Positions 37,061 through 43,899 of a stretch of 64,000 bases of DNA are shown piece after piece. The notes under the pieces were generated by a model, which was given only the letters and a program-made list of their open reading frames with translations, had not been told where the DNA came from and ran no database searches. The DNA is from Candidatus Leptofilum proximum (GTDB lineage Bacteria; Chloroflexota; Anaerolineae; Promineifilales; Promineifilaceae): assembly GCA_016710325.1 (NCBI GenBank), contig JADJXK010000002.1, positions 5,146,001 through 5,210,000 on the forward strand. Direction: 5' to 3'. Each line of letters starts with the position of its first letter. Within the stretch, counting starts at the first letter, position 1. Made by a program: the position numbers and the translations under genes.

Positions 37061-37092
37061 GATTGGACCAATCTCTAAAGATTGGTCCAATC
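37061..37092. promoter_or_regulatory. paired 13-bp palindromes GATTGGWCCAATC
   Basis: GATTGGACCAATC (37061-37073) and GATTGGTCCAATC (37080-37092) stand 6 bp apart between two divergent nucleotide-sugar genes. Each half is a perfect palindrome around one base, so either a dimeric regulator operator or a hairpin is possible. The same 13-mer recurs at 43503-43515 and 43710-43722. Confidence 0.55.
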
Positions 37093-37188
37093 TTACTCCC
37101 GAATCTCTCACACTCCGGCAGCGTCGTCAAGGTTGAACTAAACGGCCGTTCCCCGCTATACTCCGCCTACCAAAGTGAGTAAAGGACG

Positions 37189-38511
37189 ATGATAAATCGA
37201 ATGGAAAGAAAAGATCAACTTTTGCAGAAAATAGCTGCCCATGAAGCTGTCCTTGGTGTGGTGGGTTTGGGCTACGTGGGTCTACCTCTAGCGGTGGCCT
37301 TTGCCCAGGCCGGTTTTGCCGTGATTGGGGTAGACATAGACCCGGCCAAAGTTAACCAGCTGTGCCAGGGCCAAAGCTACATTGCCGACGTGGCCTCCGC
37401 CGACATTGCCCCCCTGGTGGCCAACGGCCGTTTCCAACCCACCGCCAGCTACGAGGCCCTGGCCCCCACCGACGCCATCTCCATCTGCGTGCCCACGCCC
37501 CTGCGCAAAACCAAAGACCCAGACATCTCCTACATCATCGACGCCGCCGAAAATATCGCCCGCATCGGCGCTGCCGGCAAGCTGGTGGTGTTGGAATCCA
37601 CCACCTACCCCGGCACCACCGAGGAGGTCATCCTGCCCCGTCTGGCCAGCCACGGCGATGTCGTGGGGCGCGACTTTTTCCTGGCGTTTTCGCCAGAGCG
37701 TATCGATCCGGGCCGCACCGATTATACCGTTTACAACACACCCAAGGTGATTGGCGGCATGACCGACGCCTGCCGGGAAACGGCCGTAGCCCTCTACGGC
37801 ACCATCGTCGCCCGGCCCGTACCCGTTTCCAGCACCGCCGCCGCCGAAATGGTGAAGCTGCTGGAAAACACCTTCCGCGCCGTCAACATTGGCCTGGTCA
37901 ACGAGGTGGCCCTGATGTGTGACCGGCTGGGGTTAAACGTGTGGGAAGTGGTCGAAGCCGCCGCCACCAAGCCCTACGGCTTCATGCCCTTTTATCCCGG
38001 TCCCGGCCTGGGCGGCCACTGCATCCCCATCGATCCCCACTACCTCAGCTGGAAGCTGCGCACGCTCAACTACACCGCCCGCTTCATCGAGCTGGCCGCC
38101 GAGGTGAACAGCGCCATGCCCGCCTACGCTGTGGCCAAGGTGGCCGCCGGGCTCAACGAATTCCGCAAGGCGGTCAACGGCAGCCGGGTGCTGCTGCTGG
38201 GCGTGGCCTACAAACCCAATGTCGCCGATTTGCGCGAGAGCCCCGCCCTGGACATCATTCACCTGCTGCTGGCCCAGGGCGCGCAGATTGCCTACCACGA
38301 TCCGTACGTGCCCAGCCTCACGCTCGATGAGTTTACCGCCGAATCCACCCCCCTCACGGCCGTTGCCCTGCAGCAGGCCGACTGTGTCATCATCGTCACC
38401 CACCACACCGCCTTCGACTATGACCTCATCGCCCAACACGCCCCGCTCATCATCGATACCCGCAACGCACTCAAAGATTGTGCGGTCAACGGCCGTTTGC
38501 TCACGCTGTAA
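37189..38511 (+). CDS. nucleotide-sugar dehydrogenase (WbpA/UDP-GlcNAc 6-dehydrogenase type)
   Basis: 440 residues. The N-terminal Rossmann motif is VVGLGYVGLPLAVAFA. ESTTYPGTTEEV and FSPERIDPGRTDY form the active-site loops, and PGLGGHCIPIDPHYLSW carries the catalytic Cys. The C-terminal domain has LLGVAYKPNVADLRESPALDI. The S-P-E-R-x-D-P-G motif favours the WbpA/WbpO (UDP-GlcNAc/GalNAc) or TviB class over UDP-glucose. NAD-dependent two-step oxidation to the uronic acid. An ATG at 37201 is an alternative start. Confidence 0.85.
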   Translation: MINRMERKDQLLQKIAAHEAVLGVVGLGYVGLPLAVAFAQAGFAVIGVDIDPAKVNQLCQGQSYIADVASADIAPLVANGRFQPTASYEALAPTDAISICVPTPLRKTKDPDISYIIDAAENIARIGAAGKLVVLESTTYPGTTEEVILPRLASHGDVVGRDFFLAFSPERIDPGRTDYTVYNTPKVIGGMTDACRETAVALYGTIVARPVPVSSTAAAEMVKLLENTFRAVNIGLVNEVALMCDRLGLNVWEVVEAAATKPYGFMPFYPGPGLGGHCIPIDPHYLSWKLRTLNYTARFIELAAEVNSAMPAYAVAKVAAGLNEFRKAVNGSRVLLLGVAYKPNVADLRESPALDIIHLLLAQGAQIAYHDPYVPSLTLDEFTAESTPLTAVALQQADCVIIVTHHTAFDYDLIAQHAPLIIDTRNALKDCAVNGRLLTL

Positions 38512-38517
38512 GATTTT

Positions 38518-38574
38518 GAAGCGTGAAACGTGAAACGTGAATGAGCCCCCCTCACGTTTCACGTTTCACGCTTC
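38518..38574. terminator. 23-bp perfect stem of GTGAAAC heptamers between convergent genes
   Basis: Bases 38518-38540 are the exact reverse complement of 38552-38574, with an 11-nt loop; the arms are made of about three GTGAAAC units. It begins 6 bp after the dehydrogenase stop and runs into the last codons of the convergent methyltransferase gene. There is no long T-run. It is best seen as a shared bidirectional stop and mRNA-end stem. Confidence 0.8.
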
Positions 38575-40002
38575 ACGCCCCAACCGCCAATCCCCATTCC
38601 ATCTCAGCCCCCGCGGATAATGGTTCTTGACTCGGCCGTTCACCCGCTTGCCCCAGCCCAACACAAACCCATCCACCGCCACCAGCAGCCAGCCGTCTGG
38701 CCCGGCGCTGGGCAGATCCAGCCCCTGCCAGTAGGCGGCAATTTCGTCCGAATCGGCTGCGAAGTTGGCTGAGAGCGCCGCTTCTTCCGGCTTCAGCGCC
38801 AGTGCCAGGGCATGGTCGGGCCGGAAGTGCCCTTTGCCCAACTCGCCCAGCAGCAGCCCGTAGCGGATCAGGTGCAGCTTGCCGGTTGCCAGGGCTGCTT
38901 CTGGCAGCAGGTAAAGACGGCCGTTCGCTAGCAGCAGCCGCTCCTCCGCCAGTTCCACCCGCAAGGCTTCCCGCGCAAACCCTCGCCAGATGGCCAGCTC
39001 CTTCTTGCCCGGCGGTGTAAGCACAGCCGCCCTGACCGCTGCGGCGGGTTTCTCTTCATCCGTGCGCTGCATCACGGCGATGAAGTGCCCCTCGCCAGGA
39101 AACTGGTGTGGCCAGAGACGCACACACTTTTCCAGTGCCTCGTCCGCCAGGGCCGGATCGATCCAGGACGGCCGTCCTCTGCCAAACCCATCAAAGCGCG
39201 GTGGATCAACCAGTTCAAACTGGGGAAATTCGCCCAGGAATTGGGCAATCACTGCCTCATTTTCTTCCGGCGCGAAGGTGCAGGTGGCGTACACCAGCCG
39301 TCCGCCCGGCTTAACCAACCCGGCGGCGGTGTGCAGCACGGCCGTTTGCCGCCGCGCACAGGCCAGCACCATGCCCTCACTCCACTCAAACGGCCCTTGT
39401 TTGTCTGCAAACAATAATTTGCGCAGCATCCCCTCGCCGGAGCAGGGAGCGTCTACCAGCACCCGGTCAAAAATCGGGCCAAACTGCGCCGCTAAATGCT
39501 CCGGCTCCGCGCTGGTGATGAGGATGTTGGCCGCGCCCCAGCGTGTCATGTTTTCCGCCAGCAGGCGGGCGCGGCCGGTGTGTATATCGTTGGCCACCAG
39601 CAGGCCCCGGCCCTGCATCTGCGCCGCCAGGTGGGTAGCTTTGCCGCCGGGCGCCGCCGCCAGGTCCAGCACCAACTCGCCCGGCTGCGCCGCCACTATG
39701 CCCCCCACAACCATCGCCGACGGCTCTTGCAGGTAATACAGCCCCGCCGCGTGGTAGGGATGGCTGCCCGGTTTGCTGCCGTCGGTGACCAAAAAGCCGT
39801 CTGGCTCATGCGGTCCCACCGCTTTCAGCGCAAACGGCGAAAGAGTGCTAAAATCAGCGGCGCTCAGCTTCAGCGTGTTCACCCGCAGCCCCACCGCTGG
39901 TGCTGCCTCATAACTTCGGGCAAACTGAGCAAATTCCTCCCCCAACAGCCCGGCCATCCTGGCCATAAAATCGGGCGGGGGAGCGTGTGGATTTATTGAC
40001 AT
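38566..40002 (-). CDS. rRNA (cytosine-C5) methyltransferase (RsmB/RsmF, NOL1/NOP2/Sun family)
   Basis: 478 residues from the ATG at 40002 (MSINPHAPPPDFMARM). The frame runs to 40056 but that part is the hairpin repeat. The SAM site is VLDLAAAPGGKATHLAAQM. Motif IV, VDAPCSGEGMLRK, holds one catalytic Cys, and motif VI, YATCTFAPEENEAVI, holds the second. A C-terminal domain (about 300-478) with a PUA-like segment matches RsmF length. It makes m5C in 16S rRNA, or possibly in tRNA. Divergent from the tgt-like gene. Confidence 0.9.
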   Translation of the reverse strand: MSINPHAPPPDFMARMAGLLGEEFAQFARSYEAAPAVGLRVNTLKLSAADFSTLSPFALKAVGPHEPDGFLVTDGSKPGSHPYHAAGLYYLQEPSAMVVGGIVAAQPGELVLDLAAAPGGKATHLAAQMQGRGLLVANDIHTGRARLLAENMTRWGAANILITSAEPEHLAAQFGPIFDRVLVDAPCSGEGMLRKLLFADKQGPFEWSEGMVLACARRQTAVLHTAAGLVKPGGRLVYATCTFAPEENEAVIAQFLGEFPQFELVDPPRFDGFGRGRPSWIDPALADEALEKCVRLWPHQFPGEGHFIAVMQRTDEEKPAAAVRAAVLTPPGKKELAIWRGFAREALRVELAEERLLLANGRLYLLPEAALATGKLHLIRYGLLLGELGKGHFRPDHALALALKPEEAALSANFAADSDEIAAYWQGLDLPSAGPDGWLLVAVDGFVLGWGKRVNGRVKNHYPRGLRWNGDWRLGREA

Positions 40003-40011
40003 AGAAGTTTT

Positions 40012-40078
40012 GTAATTGAGTAATTGGGTAATTAAGTAATTGACATAATTACCCAATTACTTAATTACCCAATTACCC
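40012..40078. repeat. hairpin with TAATTGGG-type tandem arms
   Basis: Left arm units GTAATTGA/GTAATTGG/GTAATTAA (40012-40042) face AATTACCC/AATTACTT units (about 40046-40078). The stem can pair in several registers. It occupies the whole gap between divergent RNA-modification genes, so it lies in both leaders rather than at a terminator. The unit matches the one at 111-170. Confidence 0.75.
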
Positions 40079-40080
40079 GT

Positions 40081-41181
40081 ATGCTTTCTGAACTAACCCT
40101 GCCGCACGGCACACTCCAGTTACCCGTTTTCCTACCCGATGGCACTCAGGGTGTGGTGCGCACGCTGGACGCCCGCGATTTGGCCGATGCCCAAATCCAG
40201 GCGGTGCAGATGAACGTCTTCCACCTGATGCAGCGCCCCGGCTCCTCGACCATCCAGGCGCTGGGCGGCCTGCACCGCATGGCGGGCTGGAACCGGCCGA
40301 TTTTCACCGATTCCGGCGGCTTTCAAGTCTACTCACTGCTGCGCCAAAACGCGAAAAGCGGCTCGATTAACGACAAAGGCGCCACCTTTCGCCCCGAAGG
40401 CTCCGACCGCAAATTTAACCTGACGCCCGAAAAAAGCGTCCAGCTCCAGCTCAGCTACGGCTCCGATGTGGTCATCTGCCTGGATGACTGCACCCACGTG
40501 GACGATCCGCTGGCCGAGCAGCAAAAGTCGGTGGCCCGCACAGTGCAGTGGGCCGCGCGCTGCCAGGCAGAGTTTGCCAGGATTGTGGGCCAGCGAGGGT
40601 TGGGTGAGGGCGAACGGCCGTCTCTCATCGCCGTCGTTCAGGGTGGGGCAGAACCTGACCTGCGCCGCCAGTGCGCCGAACAGCTGCTGGCCATCGGCTT
40701 CGACGGTTACGGCTACGGCGGCTGGCCGCTGGATGCCGAGGGTAACCTGCTCACCGAGATGTTGCAGCTCACCCGCGATCTGATTCCGCCCCGGTTCACG
40801 CTGCACGCGCTGGGGGTGGGGCACCCCGCCAACGTCGTGGCCTGCGCCCGCATGGGCTACAACATCTTCGACAGCACCATGCCCACCCGCGATGCCCGGC
40901 ACGGCCGTCTTATGATCTTCACCACCGATCCACACACCAGCCGCCTGGACGACGCCGGTCACTTCTTCCGCTACATCTACATCAAGGACAAAAAACACGT
41001 CAAAACCAACCGGCCGCTCTCCGAGTTTTGCGACTGCCTGGCCTGCACCCGCTACAGCCTGGGTTACCTGCACCACCTCTACAGCCTCAACGACGTGCTC
41101 TACCAGCGGCTGGCCACCCTGCACAACTTGCGCTTCATGACCCAGCTCATGCAAAACCTGCGCCAGGAAAATACAAAGTAG
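40081..41181 (+). CDS. tgt: queuine/archaeosine tRNA-ribosyltransferase-like protein
   Basis: 366 residues. TDSGGFQVYSL is the substrate-binding Asp loop, VICLDDCTHVDDP the second conserved loop, and FDSTMPTRDARHGR the nucleophile region (Asp first). The zinc site CDCLACTRYSLGYLHHL gives C-x-C-x2-C plus His. The usual G-G-L-A-V-G-E base-recognition motif reads GYGYGGWPLDAEG instead. The fold and metal site are intact, so it should exchange guanine for a 7-deazaguanine in tRNA, but base specificity may differ. Start at ATG 40081, directly after the hairpin. Confidence 0.75.
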   Translation: MLSELTLPHGTLQLPVFLPDGTQGVVRTLDARDLADAQIQAVQMNVFHLMQRPGSSTIQALGGLHRMAGWNRPIFTDSGGFQVYSLLRQNAKSGSINDKGATFRPEGSDRKFNLTPEKSVQLQLSYGSDVVICLDDCTHVDDPLAEQQKSVARTVQWAARCQAEFARIVGQRGLGEGERPSLIAVVQGGAEPDLRRQCAEQLLAIGFDGYGYGGWPLDAEGNLLTEMLQLTRDLIPPRFTLHALGVGHPANVVACARMGYNIFDSTMPTRDARHGRLMIFTTDPHTSRLDDAGHFFRYIYIKDKKHVKTNRPLSEFCDCLACTRYSLGYLHHLYSLNDVLYQRLATLHNLRFMTQLMQNLRQENTK

Positions 41182-41193
41182 AACGCCAGTTGA

Positions 41194-41262
41194 TGTCATA
41201 CCCGCGTAGGCGGGTATCCATTTTTCCAAAAAAGATGGATGCCTGCCTTCGCAGGCATGACA
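41194..41262. repeat. REP-like palindrome, class A
   Basis: It runs TGTCATACCCGCGTAGGCGG to GCCTTCGCAGGCATGACA, with a T/A-rich loop at 41220-41232. Second copy of the element at 597-665, again placed right after a plus-strand stop codon. Confidence 0.8.
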
Positions 41263-41302
41263 GCAGGGGGTAATAATTTAGGAACTACTCCAATATCAGA
41301 AA

Positions 41303-42109
41303 ATGTCTGAAGAACTGCTTAAATCATTAACGGAACAAGTGCGGCAAGGGTCGAAGTATCGCGACATTGCCCCGGAGCTGGTGCGGCGCATTGGGGCGCA
41401 GGAGCTGGCCAAACGGCGTTCGCTTAAAGAGGCGGTGAAGGCCACCAAAAATAAGCTGCACCAGATTGGCGCCGCGTATCAGCCGGGCCGCATTAATTAT
41501 GAAGAGGGATTGGCCTTGCTGCGGGAAGCGGCCGTCTCTTCCCCTCATTTCCGCGCCATCTGCCACAGCATCATGCAGGCCCACGCGTCTACCCGCGAGC
41601 GCCTGCTGTTCATCGACGAGTTCTACCGGGTCACCCTGGCCGGCCTGCCGCCCATCCGCACCGTGCTGGACCTGGCCTGCGGGCTGAATCCGCTGGCCTA
41701 CCCCTGGTTGCCGCTTCCACCCGACGTGCACTTTACGGCCGTCGACATCTACGGCGACATGCTCAACTTCATTCAGAGCTTTTTTGCCATTGCCGGGGTG
41801 AACGGCCGTACCCAACAGCGCGACATCATCGGCCGTCCACCCACCGAACCGGCCGACCTCATCCTGCTGCTCAAAACCCTGCCCTGCCTGGAGCAGGTAG
41901 ACAAACACGCGGCGGCCAATCTGGTGGATGCCTTAAACGGCCGTTATCTTCTTATCAGCTATCCGGCGCAAAGTTTGGGTGGGCGCAGCAAGGGCATGGT
42001 AGAAAACTACACGCGGCACTTTGAGATGCTGGCAGACGGCCGTAACTGGCAGGTGCAGCGCTTTGAATTTCCCACCGAACTGGCCTTCCTCGTGCAGACC
42101 AACCGCTAG
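41303..42109 (+). CDS. 16S rRNA m7G1405 methyltransferase-like (Rmt/ArmA family)
   Basis: 268 residues, the family length. The N-terminal helical domain has SKYRDIAPELVRRIGAQEL and the family motif HASTRERL (about residue 94-101). The SAM domain has VLDLACGLNPLAYPW. LILLLKTLPCLEQ follows, then LISYPAQSLGGRSKGM with the conserved S-(F/Y)-P-x-x-S-L-G-G-R-x-K-G-M block, and the end TELAFLVQ. These match RmtB/ArmA/Sgm-type enzymes that modify G1405 in the 16S decoding site and give aminoglycoside resistance. Base composition and two or more ACGGCCGT sites match the host, suggesting long residence rather than recent transfer. Confidence 0.8.
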   Translation: MSEELLKSLTEQVRQGSKYRDIAPELVRRIGAQELAKRRSLKEAVKATKNKLHQIGAAYQPGRINYEEGLALLREAAVSSPHFRAICHSIMQAHASTRERLLFIDEFYRVTLAGLPPIRTVLDLACGLNPLAYPWLPLPPDVHFTAVDIYGDMLNFIQSFFAIAGVNGRTQQRDIIGRPPTEPADLILLLKTLPCLEQVDKHAAANLVDALNGRYLLISYPAQSLGGRSKGMVENYTRHFEMLADGRNWQVQRFEFPTELAFLVQTNR

Positions 42110-42212
42110 AGCAGTTGCCCGAAGTTCTTCATAGGTATTTATGTTAAGGCAACTGCTTAACTGTTTTGCTCCTGTGCCACAATAACCTGGTAAGGACTTA
42201 TGGAGCAAAACA
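42110..42212. terminator. two hairpins between convergent genes
   Basis: AGCAGTTGCC (42110-42119) pairs with GGCAACTGCT (42148-42157). TGTTTTGCTCC (42162-42172) pairs with GGAGCAAAACA (42202-42212). The second stem ends exactly at the stop of the minus-strand gene. Neither has a strong T-run, but the placement suggests transcript ends for both genes. Confidence 0.55.
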
Positions 42213-43229
42213 CTAGACCGGACCGCGCCCTTCATTGATGCAGCCTGCTTCCTCCGGCGCAAAACCCTCGGGCCAGATCGTGTGATCGTTGTAGCGCGCT
42301 CCGGCCAGGTCGGCACCATCCAGCCGGGCATCGCTCAGCTTGGCCCAGCCCAACCGCGCCTGCTGCAAGTTGGCCTGGCGCAAATCCGCCTGCGAAAAAT
42401 CGACCCAGTTCAGGTCCGCTCTGGCCAGGTTGGCGTTGATCAGACTGGCATACTGTAAAAGCGCGCCGTTGAGGGTTGCTTCGGCCAGGTTGGCCTCTTC
42501 CAGGTTGGCGCCGGTTAACACCGAGCCAATCAGGTTGGCCTGGAAAAGGTTGGCCCCCTTGAGCTGGCTGTGGCTGAAATCGGCCCATTGCAGCTGCGAC
42601 GCCTCCATGTTGGCGGCCAGTAAATTGGCCGCCTGGAGTTCCGCCCCCTGCAAATCCACCTGGGAAAGTTCGCTGTGCGAGAGGTCAGTGAAGCTCAACA
42701 CCGTTTCTGCCAGGTCTAGCGGCGCGGTGCTCTCCTGCTGCCGCAGCTGCTCACGCACTTCTCTGGCCCAGGTGCGAATGGCTGCCCAGTTGCGGTAGTC
42801 GCCCTGCGGCCCATTGCCCACCAGGATAGCTCGCCGGTCGGGGTCAAGCGACCCGGCAAACAGTCCCAGGCCAATAGGCGTGACGTCCGGCGTCAGGTTG
42901 AGCAGGGGCTCCATGTAGTTGAGGACAATTTCGCGGTTTTCGGCCGTATCATCGGCCATCGTCAGGCAGGTGGTGAAGTAAGCCACCGCCTTGTCGTTCA
43001 GCTGGTTCTTGATGCGCTCCAGGCAGGCTGTCGCCTCGGGCAGCCAGCGGCCAAGGCGCACAGAGCTGCCCAGCACCACGCCGTGGTACTGAGCCACGTT
43101 TTCGATCTGGTTTACATGTTGTACGAGGGTGGTAAAGTCGTCGCTTTCAATTTCGTGGGCAATGGCTTCAGCCACTTCCCGGGTAGAGCCGCTGGCGCTG
43201 GCATAGGCGACTAAGATTCGTTTGTTCAT
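42213..43229 (-). CDS. flavodoxin-domain protein fused to pentapeptide repeats
   Basis: 338 residues. Residues 1-150 are a flavodoxin/HemG-like domain: ILVAYASASGSTREVAEAI is the FMN phosphate loop, VVLGSSVRLGRWLPEA the second loop, and RAILVGNGPQGDYRNW the C-terminal segment. Residues about 170-315 contain around 25 A-(D/N)-L-x-x pentapeptides (LKGANLFQANLIGS and so on) forming a right-handed beta-helix. The order is flavin domain then helix. The pentapeptide part may dock or mimic a charged surface. Function unknown. It is convergent with the methyltransferase gene. Confidence 0.75.
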   Translation of the reverse strand: MNKRILVAYASASGSTREVAEAIAHEIESDDFTTLVQHVNQIENVAQYHGVVLGSSVRLGRWLPEATACLERIKNQLNDKAVAYFTTCLTMADDTAENREIVLNYMEPLLNLTPDVTPIGLGLFAGSLDPDRRAILVGNGPQGDYRNWAAIRTWAREVREQLRQQESTAPLDLAETVLSFTDLSHSELSQVDLQGAELQAANLLAANMEASQLQWADFSHSQLKGANLFQANLIGSVLTGANLEEANLAEATLNGALLQYASLINANLARADLNWVDFSQADLRQANLQQARLGWAKLSDARLDGADLAGARYNDHTIWPEGFAPEEAGCINEGRGPV

Positions 43230-43899
43230 AAACTACTCCTTGTCTAACCATCTTACTATACCTGTCGCGGCGCACTTCTTCAAACCATATTGCCGCAGCG
43301 ATACGGCCGTTCCCTCCCTTTTCACACATTTTGCAAGGTTGAGCAGGTATTCTGCCCGATGGGAAGAAGAGATTGCATTCTCAGATGTGGAGCCACCCTG
43401 GTGTATACATCTGAGAATGCATGGGGGGCGAGCCATTTCCTCTTTACAGTGTGACCAAAACCGATTTTCGGCGACTAAATGACTGAAGACCGTACCATTG
43501 CAGATTGGTCCAATCTTCTTGTAATTTCAAAAAATGATCAGGCAACTTTTGCAGAGTACCTATGTTTGTCATTTCGAGGTCCTCCGAGAAATCCCTCTAA
43601 ACTTCGGTGCCCTTGAGGATTCGTAGCGTTCTAGGGATTTCTCCCTTTGGTCGAAATGACAATTGAAGGTATCTATTGATTCCCTGTTTATTGTCTTAAA
43701 CGCTAACAAGATTGGTCCAATCTCGGTAACGAAGCTCTGGTCGCTTGTTGAGGCACTCCATAGGATAAAATGGCGTGAAATCCCTGGTCAGGCTATCATC
43801 TTAACGAGTATTGTTAGATTCATTTGTCATGGTATTGAGTGCTACTCATGTGGACTTTTCCAGAAAGGTGTAGCTCAGGTTGGTACCTCGTAAAGATCT
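43230..43899. repeat. 670-bp noncoding region: hairpin, palindromes and MITE-like element
   Basis: Contents in order: a 15-bp perfect hairpin (43374-43388 with 43407-43421) with no T-run; GATTGGTCCAATC at 43503-43515; a class B MITE-like element with flanks (43544 to about 43705, palindrome 43567-43661), the close relative of 7518-7700; and a second GATTGGTCCAATC at 43710-43722. The last two palindromes bracket the element. No protein is supported; the 76-codon frame at 43663-43893 runs through the repeat and is discounted. Confidence 0.7.

Noticed and set aside
43663..43893. 76-codon open frame before the FHA histidine kinase
   Set aside because: It begins inside the MITE-like element and has no ribosome site or recognisable protein pattern; the region is better explained as noncoding.
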